This document shows positions 58,343-64,000 of a stretch of 64,000 bases of DNA, piece by piece. The position numbers and the translations under genes are program-made. The DNA is taken from the NCBI RefSeq assembly GCF_014205165.1, contig NZ_JACHMZ010000001.1:6120501-6184500 (forward strand), read 5' to 3'. This DNA comes from Micromonospora carbonacea. Lineage in GTDB: Bacteria > Actinomycetota > Actinomycetes > Mycobacteriales > Micromonosporaceae. The notes beneath the pieces were generated by a model, which ran no database searches, was not told the origin of the DNA, and saw nothing but the letters and a program-made list of their open reading frames with translations. Position 1 is the stretch's first letter, and every line of letters begins with the position of its first letter.

Positions 58343-59364
58343 GTGAGGTGCCCCAGCGAGCGGTGGTGAACGATCCGATCCGGTTCGGCGTACTGGGATG
58401 TGCCGACATCGCACGGCGGCGGACCCTGCCGGCGATCCTGCGTGAGCCGACGACCGAACTCGTCGCCGTCGCGGCCCGAGAACAGGCGAAGGCCCGTGCG
58501 TTCGCCGGCCAGTTCGGCTGCGCGGCGGCCGCCGATTACCGCTCGCTGCTGAGCCGGCCGGACGTGGACGCGGTGTATATTCCCCTGCCCGCCGGGTTGC
58601 ACCACGAATGGGTCGGCCGAGCGCTTGAGGCCGGTAAGCACGTCCTGGTGGAGAAGCCGTTGACCACACGGTACGCCCACACCGTGGCGATGGTGGAAAC
58701 CGCCCGGTCCCTCGGCCTCGCCCTGATGGAGAATCTGACCTTTCTCCGGCATGGTCTGCACAGCGCGGTCCTGGATCTGCTGGAGGGCGGCGAGATCGGC
58801 GAACTGCGCGAGGTCAACGCCGCGTTCGGATTCCCTCCCCTCGGCCCGGACGACATCCGCTACCGGCCGGATCTGGGCGGTGGGGCACTGCTCGACACGG
58901 GCATGTATCCGCTGAGCGCCGCCCGCCTCTTCCTCGGTCCCGAGCTGGAGGTCGTCGGCGCGACGCTGAAACTGGACCCCGAACGCGGCGTCGACGTGTC
59001 CGGCAGCGCCCTGCTGTCCACTCCGGACGGCCGGACCGCCCAGTTGACCTTCGGCTTCGAGCACGCGTACCGGTCGGACTATGTGCTGTGGGGCAGCGAG
59101 GGGCGGATCGTCGTCGAACGCGCCTACACGCCCCCTACCACGCGACGGCCCGTCATCAGGCTGGAACACGAGGAGGTCAGGCGGGAACTGACCCTTCCGC
59201 CGGAGGATCAGTTCGCCAACACGCTGCGTGCCTTCGTCGGAGCCGTCGCCGTCGCGGGTCAGCGTGCCGCCGAGACGGTGGAGATCTGCGCCCGGGCTCG
59301 CCTGATCGATGAAATTCGGGTCAAATCAGGGCAACCGCGCGTGCGGCTGCCCCACGAGGTCTGA
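58339..59364 (+). CDS. Gfo/Idh/MocA NDP-hexose 3-ketoreductase (TylC1/KijD10 type)
   Basis: 341 residues from GTG 58339. The N-terminal Rossmann domain has IRFGVLGCADIARRRTLPAIL (residues 14-34), YIPLPAGLHHEWVGRALEAGKHVLVEKPLT with the catalytic EKP, then the C-terminal beta domain with GGALLDTGMYPLSAARLFLG. It reduces C-3 of the 3,4-diketo sugar with NADPH and gives a 3-hydroxy 2,6-dideoxysugar such as D-olivose. The 3-amino branch in the same cluster would not need it, so it suggests a second sugar. Confidence 0.9.
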   Translation: MSEVPQRAVVNDPIRFGVLGCADIARRRTLPAILREPTTELVAVAAREQAKARAFAGQFGCAAAADYRSLLSRPDVDAVYIPLPAGLHHEWVGRALEAGKHVLVEKPLTTRYAHTVAMVETARSLGLALMENLTFLRHGLHSAVLDLLEGGEIGELREVNAAFGFPPLGPDDIRYRPDLGGGALLDTGMYPLSAARLFLGPELEVVGATLKLDPERGVDVSGSALLSTPDGRTAQLTFGFEHAYRSDYVLWGSEGRIVVERAYTPPTTRRPVIRLEHEEVRRELTLPPEDQFANTLRAFVGAVAVAGQRAAETVEICARARLIDEIRVKSGQPRVRLPHEV

Positions 59365-60103
59365 GGCGCGGCGAGACCACGGCCGCACCGGGGAGGCCCG
59401 CGCCGGCCCCCTTGAGGGGCCCCGCAGAACGGGCGAAGCGTTCGGACGACTCGAAAGCCGCCTTAGCCCTCTAGGGGTCATCAATGGCGAAAACACCCAG
59501 CTCAATGGACGATCCAGGCCCCGGAGACTAGGTGTTTCACTAAGCCTCAGCACGAGCTCATAGTTGTCACTCCGCGACTCAGGGTAGCGTTCGATCCATC
59601 GGTGGCCCCTGCGGCCAAGCCGCTGGACCACCCCGCACGCGGCCCGGAGCAGGGCGTACCCCCGAACGCAGGCATCGATGGACCCGCATGGGTCAATTCC
59701 GATCAGAGAGCGACAACCGTCGATCATTTACCCGATCGGGGCAGGCGATACGTGCAACTTTCGGTTACACTACTGCCACGTTAGGTCAGTTCTGGGAGTG
59801 GCCACACGGATGACCTACGTATCGATCGCAGGCAAAGCGGGGGTGCGACTGCTACGGGATGTTTACTGTCAGCTAGGTTTTCCGACACCTTCAGGTCAAC
59901 TCCGATGGCGGGTGAACCGGCTGCGCCGGCTTGCCGCACCCGGCAACCAATCGTCTCGGAATCCGCTGGTCGCGCGACGCTTTCTGCCGAATGTCCGGAC
60001 CCAGCACCGCGTAACGTCGGCCGGCCGCCGGTTCGGTGGCCTCCATCGGGTTGAGCACGCCTGCGTCCGGCTGATTCACGGCCGGTTCGGCCTGACTTAA
60101 GCG
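59365..60103. other. 739-nt non-coding region of lower GC
   Basis: No gene supported on either strand. The only marked structures are a small hairpin at 59405-59421 (GGCCCC/GGGGCC, loop CTTGA), a possible terminator for the ketoreductase gene, and an AAACACC/GGTGTTT inverted pair at 59489-59537. The base composition is visibly less GC-rich than the genes around it. It could hold the promoter of the LuxR-like gene or an unrecognised RNA. Confidence 0.5.
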
Positions 60104-60436
60104 TTGGAAGACGACACCGTGACGCAGTGCGCCGTTCCATCGACTCGTCTTGCGAATCAAGTCATGGTAGGGATTGGAGATGAAACTGTGGGTCTGAAGC
60201 TTCCCCTCTCCGAGTTGGATGCCCGCATCATCGAAAGCATCGCAGCGGGTGAGCGCACCGTGCATATCGCGAACAAGGTCTACCTGAGCCGCCAGGGCGT
60301 CGAATACCACGTCAGCAAGTTGTTGCAGCGGCTACGTGTGCCCAATCGGCCCGCGCTCATCGCCAAGGTGTACTCGATGGGCATCCTTTCGGTGGGGACC
60401 TGGCCCCCGGAGGTTTGCCGGGAAAGGCTCGACTGA
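60104..60436 (+). CDS. stand-alone LuxR-type helix-turn-helix protein
   Basis: 110 residues from TTG 60104; GTG 60119, ATG 60164 and GTG 60188 are in-frame alternatives, the last with GGAG 9 nt upstream. The GerE/LuxR DNA-binding domain is clear: LSELDARIIESIAAGERTVHIANKVYLSRQGVEYHVSKLLQRLRV (about residues 35-79). There is no receiver, PAS or kinase domain, so the signal is unknown. It may be a pathway-specific regulator of the biosynthetic cluster. The start is uncertain. Confidence 0.75.
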   Translation: MEDDTVTQCAVPSTRLANQVMVGIGDETVGLKLPLSELDARIIESIAAGERTVHIANKVYLSRQGVEYHVSKLLQRLRVPNRPALIAKVYSMGILSVGTWPPEVCRERLD

Positions 60437-60497
60437 ACGGAACGGAAACCAGCCCGTGCAACCCCATGACCCATCGGCAGGGACGATTCGAGGTCTC

Positions 60498-61385
60498 ATG
60501 GAAACGAAGAAAAAAGGGCCCTCCGATTATCCGATGGTAGTGGCTATATGCGCATTCAGTGTCGAGAATGTGCGTAAGCACCTACACCACAACCTGGCCC
60601 AACTGTCCGGTGACGAGTACTTCGTGCAGTTGGACCGGCCGAGCACTCCGGAGGCGGAGTCGGTCGCGGCCGAGGTGGATGCCGCCGGCGGAACGATGCG
60701 CGTTCTCGGCGCCACCGGCGGCCTGTCCGCCTCGCGGAATCTCATGTTGGCCCGGTGGCCGAATCACCACGTGATGTTCGTCGACGACGACGTGCGGCTG
60801 GACGCCAAGGCCGTCACGGCGGTCCGCGAGAGCCTGCGCGCGGGCACCCACGTCGTCGGCACTCGGCTCGCCCGTCCACCACGCCCCCTGCCCTGGTACG
60901 TGACGTCCGGTCAGTTCCACCTGCTCGGCTGGCACCGGGACGACCGCGAGATCAAGATCTGGGGTGCCTGTATGGCGGTGGACACCGCCTTCGCCCATGC
61001 CAAGGGCCTCGACTTCGATCTCGCGTTGAGCCGGACGGGTGGCAACCTCCAGTCCGGCGAGGACACCACGTTCGTCAAGCTCATGAAGGACGCGGGGGCC
61101 CGGGAGCAACTCCTGCCGGACTGCTCCGTGACCCACGACGTGGATCCCGCCCGGCTGACCCTGCGCTACCTGCTGCGGCGGGCGTACTGGCAGGGTCGGT
61201 GCGAGTCACGGCGTGGCCAGGCGTGGGCGGGGTTCCGGAAGGAATGGGACCGGCATCGCACCGCGCCGGAGTCCCGCCTGCGCCTGCCGCTGGCGTGTCT
61301 CTACGGTGCCGTGACCGCGTGGGGCGTCCTTCATGATCAGCTCCTGCTGAGGTGGGGGCGTGATCATCGCTCGGCGGCGGTCTGA
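60498..61385 (+). CDS. GT2-type glycosyltransferase
   Basis: 295 residues from ATG 60498. The GT-A fold begins PMVVAICAFSVENVRKHLHHNL. The conserved DDD metal motif is in HVMFVDDDVRLDAKAVTAV (residues 90-108), followed by GACMAVD and GEDTTFVKLMKDAG. The C-terminus is RRAYWQGRCESRRGQAW plus a hydrophobic helix (CLYGAVTAWGVLHDQLLL) that may bind membranes. GT2 enzymes transfer sugars from NDP donors. Specificity is unknown; it is not a GT1-type macrolide or antibiotic glycosyltransferase. Its end overlaps the converging epimerase gene by 22 nt. Confidence 0.78.
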   Translation: METKKKGPSDYPMVVAICAFSVENVRKHLHHNLAQLSGDEYFVQLDRPSTPEAESVAAEVDAAGGTMRVLGATGGLSASRNLMLARWPNHHVMFVDDDVRLDAKAVTAVRESLRAGTHVVGTRLARPPRPLPWYVTSGQFHLLGWHRDDREIKIWGACMAVDTAFAHAKGLDFDLALSRTGGNLQSGEDTTFVKLMKDAGAREQLLPDCSVTHDVDPARLTLRYLLRRAYWQGRCESRRGQAWAGFRKEWDRHRTAPESRLRLPLACLYGAVTAWGVLHDQLLLRWGRDHRSAAV

Positions 61386-62287
61386 TGCGCGAGCACGTGT
61401 TCCCAGCATTCACGTACGCCGTCCGTCAGACCGATCCTGGCCCGCCAGCCGAGGGTCTCGTGTGCCAACGAGGAGTCCAGCCAGTTGCCACCTCTGTCGA
61501 ACTGGCGACCGCCTTCCCAGATCACCTCGATCCGCTGGTCGACCACTGTCGACACCACCGCGAGCAGATCGGCCAGGGAGGTGGGCGCCCCTGAGCCGAC
61601 GTTCAACACGGTCGGGATTCCCTCCGGACCGGTAGTGACCGTACGGCGGTGCACGGCCTTGAGGATCTCGGCGACGTCGTCCACGTGCACGTAGTCGCGG
61701 ACCACCTCCGGATCACCGAAGACCCGGATCGGCTGCCGCCTGGCCGCGGCGTCCAGCCAGTGCGACAGCACGCCGTAGCCGTGCGCCGGGCGCTGGCCGG
61801 GCCCATAGACGTTACTGAGCCGCAGGATCACGGGACGGACATGGTCGGCGTGACCCAACAGTTCGCGTTCCAGCCCGAGCTTGGCGCGCCCGTACGCCGA
61901 CGTGGGCCTGGTCAACGCCGATTCGTCGTACGGCGGGCACGCGTCCGGCGAGTACACCGTGCCGCCTGAGCTGGCCAGTACGAACACCGGGAAGGGGGCG
62001 GAGTGCCGCAGGGCCGTCAGGACGTCGACGAGCAGCCTGCGCTCGGCGACGATCAGTTCCGGATGGCGCTCGGCGAGCGCCGGGCTCAACCGTGCGGCGA
62101 GGAACAGTACGATCTCGGCGTCGCACAGGCCGGCAGCCGGGCGCCCGTCGACCACCGGCGGGTGCGCCTGGTTGAAGCGGGCGACCGGGTGCCCCGCGCG
62201 GGTCAGTTGGGCCACGAGCCGGGACCCGATGAACCCGGTGGCGCCGATGACGGCCGTCGGGCATCTCCTCACCTGGGCTGCCGTCAC
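61364..62287 (-). CDS. NAD-dependent epimerase/dehydratase
   Basis: 307 residues from GTG 62287, overlapping the HAD stop by 4 nt. The extended SDR shows TAVIGATGFIGSRLVAQL (Gly-rich loop), LASSGGTVYSPD, the YGRAK pair in TSAYGRAKLG, LRLSNVYGPGQRP, RDYVHVDDVAEIL, and a C-terminal ESTL-like HETLGWRARIGLTDG. It is a UDP-glucose 4-epimerase-like enzyme; substrate is unknown. With the HAD gene it forms a two-gene minus-strand operon that points away from the polyketide synthase gene. Confidence 0.85.
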   Translation of the reverse strand: MTAAQVRRCPTAVIGATGFIGSRLVAQLTRAGHPVARFNQAHPPVVDGRPAAGLCDAEIVLFLAARLSPALAERHPELIVAERRLLVDVLTALRHSAPFPVFVLASSGGTVYSPDACPPYDESALTRPTSAYGRAKLGLERELLGHADHVRPVILRLSNVYGPGQRPAHGYGVLSHWLDAAARRQPIRVFGDPEVVRDYVHVDDVAEILKAVHRRTVTTGPEGIPTVLNVGSGAPTSLADLLAVVSTVVDQRIEVIWEGGRQFDRGGNWLDSSLAHETLGWRARIGLTDGVRECWEHVLAHQTAAER

Positions 62288-63033
62288 GACGACTCGGCGC
62301 GAGTGACCGGGCGCAGGCCCGTGGCCGAGGAACGAGCCAGGGCCGCCAGCGTGGCGACGACGGACACCCGTTCGTCGTCACCGGCCGGCGGCGCGGTCCG
62401 GACGGCGCGGAGCGACGTGTACGCCCGGATCAGATCGGGGTGGACGCCGGACGGCGGCCGGTAGCCGGGGTCCGCGCGGACGAAGGCGACCGGGCAGCCG
62501 AGCGCCCGCGCCGGCAGGACGTCGTGGTCGTGCCGGTTGCCGACGACCAGCAGGTCGGCGGGGGCGACACCGAGGTGTTCCAGGGCGATTCCCAGCAGCG
62601 CCGGATCCGGCTTGGCGACGCCCACGAGCGAATCGAGGAAGACGCCCGCGCAGGCCTCTGTCAGTCCCCAGGCATCCAGCACCCGCGCGCACTCCGGGGG
62701 CTGGTTGGCGACGATCACCGTCGGGACCTCGCGGGCCAGCGTCACCGCCGCCCGGACCGCGCCCGGCATCTCCTGGGCGAGTTCGTGCCAGGCCCGGCGA
62801 ATCTGCGCCCAGGCTCGGGCGGCGGCCGGCGAATGCAACAGCGTCCGGCCTGCGGCTCCGTCGTCCGGGGAGTGATAGAAACGCTCGACATGCTCGATGA
62901 AAACGGACCGGGTGATCGCCGGGTCGTCAGATCGGAGCAGATCGTACGTCGCTTGCAGCCACGCCAGCTCGAACGGCTCATCGTAATAGATGACCCCACC
63001 GACATCCAGCGCGATGGCACCGTATTCGGTCAT
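62284..63033 (-). CDS. HAD-superfamily phosphatase
   Basis: 249 residues from ATG 63033 (GGGAG 9 nt upstream; a longer reading from 63195 has a non-coding start). Motif I is AIALDVGGVIYYDEPF with the nucleophilic Asp; its usual second Asp is replaced by Gly-Val. Motif II is TVIVANQPP, motif III is VGVAKPDPALL, motif IV is LVVGNRHDHDV. The cap domain covers about residues 15-100. It may dephosphorylate a sugar or nucleotide intermediate of the cluster, or have regulatory use. Coupled to the epimerase gene by a 4-nt overlap. Confidence 0.82.
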   Translation of the reverse strand: MTEYGAIALDVGGVIYYDEPFELAWLQATYDLLRSDDPAITRSVFIEHVERFYHSPDDGAAGRTLLHSPAAARAWAQIRRAWHELAQEMPGAVRAAVTLAREVPTVIVANQPPECARVLDAWGLTEACAGVFLDSLVGVAKPDPALLGIALEHLGVAPADLLVVGNRHDHDVLPARALGCPVAFVRADPGYRPPSGVHPDLIRAYTSLRAVRTAPPAGDDERVSVVATLAALARSSATGLRPVTRAESS

Positions 63034-63528
63034 CGTCAATGACTCCCGTGCCTTCGACAACATCCGCGTGATCCTCGCACGGTCCATCGTGACCGATCGA
63101 GCCCTCGGCTGCCGATCCGACATCTCGCCGGCGGATTCTAGGTCTTTCCCTATTCGCCGATGGTCATCGGATCGGCGGCGTCGCCCGCCGCCCATGCCCG
63201 GGGCGCGTCCACACCAACCACCGCAAGCCGGGCACCCGCACGACCGGGCGGGAGTCCGGTTCCGGATCGCCTCGCGGGAGGCCCTGCCGGGGGCGCGTCA
63301 GAAAATGTCTAGGAGAAGTTCTATATCACTGTCATATAGACCGTTTGTAGAGTTCGTTGGATCGCCGTATGGGATATGGAGTCTGACGCGCGGTGCGCCG
63401 CCCGGAGTCGCGGCGACCGGCCCGGTCGCGGCAGTCCTCGATGCGCCGCGGGGCGTAACCCGCCCGAGGCGATGCCCGCCCGACCGTCCGTTCAGGCAAT
63501 CGACAACAGGGGATGTTCGTGGAACCGA
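63034..63528. promoter_or_regulatory. 495-nt divergent region upstream of the polyketide synthase gene
   Basis: No gene is supported. GC is high until about 63300, then an AT-rich stretch (63300-63390) has TATAT-type sequences and the dyad at 63320-63340. AACAGGGG lies just before the synthase start. It holds the promoters of the HAD gene (leftward) and the synthase gene (rightward). Confidence 0.5.
63320..63340. promoter_or_regulatory. 21-nt dyad TCTATAT-N7-ATATAGA
   Basis: Perfect 7-nt arms around CACTGTC, itself nearly symmetrical (ACnGT), in the AT-rich stretch 189 nt upstream of the synthase start. Symmetry and position fit an operator for a dimeric regulator of the polyketide gene. Confidence 0.55.
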
Positions 63529-64000
63529 AAGCAATCAAGCCGCTCGCGGGGGCCTCTCCATCGGTCGCGGTCATCGGCATCGGTTGCCGGTTCCCCGGCG
63601 ACGTCAATTCCCCGGACGGCTTCTGGGACCTGCTCGCCGGCGGGCACAACACCACCGGCGAAGTGCCGGCCAGCCGATGGGAGCCGTACCGGGACCTGGG
63701 GCCCGAGTTCGAGAACGCCGTACGCCGGGCTAACCGTTCGGGCAGCTTCCTGAATGAGATCGACGGCTTCGATGCCGACTTCTTCGGCATCTCGCCACGC
63801 GAGGCCGAGCTGATGGATCCCCAGCAACGACTGCTGCTGGAGGTGGCCTGGCAGGCCCTGGAACACGCGGGCATCGCACCGCGCGAGCTGGCCGGCACGG
63901 ACACCGGTGTCTTCGCCGGTGCCTGCACCTACGACTACGGTGCCCACCAGCTCGAGAACCTCCCGTACATCGACGCCTGGACCGGGATCGGCGCCGCCGC
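63529..64000 (+). CDS. type I polyketide synthase, start of ketosynthase (3' part outside the window)
   Basis: 157 residues are visible from GTG 63529 (AGGGG spaced 7 nt; ATG 63523 is an alternative). The ketosynthase begins PSVAVIGIGCRFPGDVNSPDGFWDLLAGG, with NRSGSFLNEIDGFDADFFGISPREAELMDPQQRLLLEVAWQALEHAG. These are the standard type I KS N-terminal motifs. The catalytic Cys lies past the edge. A PKS starting with KS and with no loading module fits an iterative orsellinate synthase (AviM/CalO5 type), as needed for the dichloroisoeverninic acid of everninomicins. That identity is inference from context. Confidence 0.85.

Noticed and set aside
59678..60100. 140-residue plus-strand frame, and an overlapping minus-strand frame at 59891-60310, in the gap before the LuxR-like gene
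   Set aside because: No family recognised, codon bias not that of this genome, and the two frames overlap each other antisense.
47409..64000. Spirotetronate (kijanimicin/tetrocarcin) cluster as the source of the nitrosugar genes
   Set aside because: A 4-aminotransferase and N-methyl/carbamoyl genes of kijanose were not seen, and the AviRa gene and sugar O-methyltransferase fit an orthosomycin better. It is not fully excluded until the PKS beyond 64 kb is read.

Overview
The window is high-GC actinobacterial DNA with frequent GTG starts and dense, short intergenic gaps. Gene content (TatB, HtrA, FolP2, DUF3117, ClgR, a CBM2-GH5 cellulase and an orthosomycin-type sugar cluster) points to a Micromonosporaceae genome, most likely Micromonospora. 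An everninomicin producer such as M. carbonacea is a reasonable guess. The guess rests on protein motifs read by eye, not on a search.

Region 1, about 1-47 kb, is chromosomal housekeeping DNA. From 1 to 16 kb it carries a PH-domain protein, a TrmH methyltransferase, thioredoxin, an HTTM/DCC redox pair, a radical-SAM gene behind a LexA-like box, and three acyl-CoA genes (MaoC, acyl-CoA dehydrogenase, malyl-CoA-lyase type HpcH/HpaI) that suggest ethylmalonyl-CoA or related acyl-CoA chemistry. From 17 to 34 kb the order (MgtE-N/CBS, DUF1003, Mrp, TatB, HtrA, O-methyltransferase, DUF3117, Tag, DivIVA, FolP2) resembles the M. tuberculosis Rv1207-Rv1232c neighbourhood, but sigE and rseA are absent where they would be expected. 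From 33.6 to 41.4 kb lie an orphan nuoA, korA-korB, a potassium channel and a clgR-clpP pair. From 41.6 to 47.3 kb lie an HxlR/QorB redox pair, then a ROK repressor, a LacI-type sensor with no DNA-binding domain, and a secreted cellulase.

Region 2, about 47.4-64 kb, is the edge of a biosynthetic cluster. It holds a near-complete set for a branched 3-C-methyl, 3-amino/nitroso/nitro 2,6-dideoxy-L-sugar: 2,3-dehydratase, 3-aminotransferase, 3-C-methyltransferase, 3,5-epimerase, 4-ketoreductase, flavin N-oxygenase of the nitrososynthase type, and a sugar O-methyltransferase. A Gfo/Idh 3-ketoreductase would serve a second, ordinary 2,6-dideoxysugar. An AviRa-like 23S rRNA methyltransferase (orthosomycin self-resistance) sits among these genes. 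A GDP-mannose 4,6-dehydratase homologue, two NDP-sugar epimerases, a GT2 glycosyltransferase, a HAD phosphatase and a stand-alone LuxR-type HTH protein follow. The last 470 bases start a type I polyketide synthase, as expected for the orsellinate synthase of everninomicin or avilamycin clusters. Nitrosugar, AviRa and PKS together make an everninomicin-type (evernitrose-bearing orthosomycin) cluster the best explanation. The dTDP-glucose synthase and 4,6-dehydratase, the orthoester oxygenases and the remaining glycosyltransferases are not in the window and should lie beyond 64 kb.

Intergenic DNA contains several repeats: an exact 28-bp repeat at two sites, two related 23-bp palindromes, a 15-bp unit repeated six times, and a MITE-like element with 27-bp inverted ends. 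Several candidate operators are also described. No tRNA, rRNA, CRISPR array, intact transposase or riboswitch was recognised.
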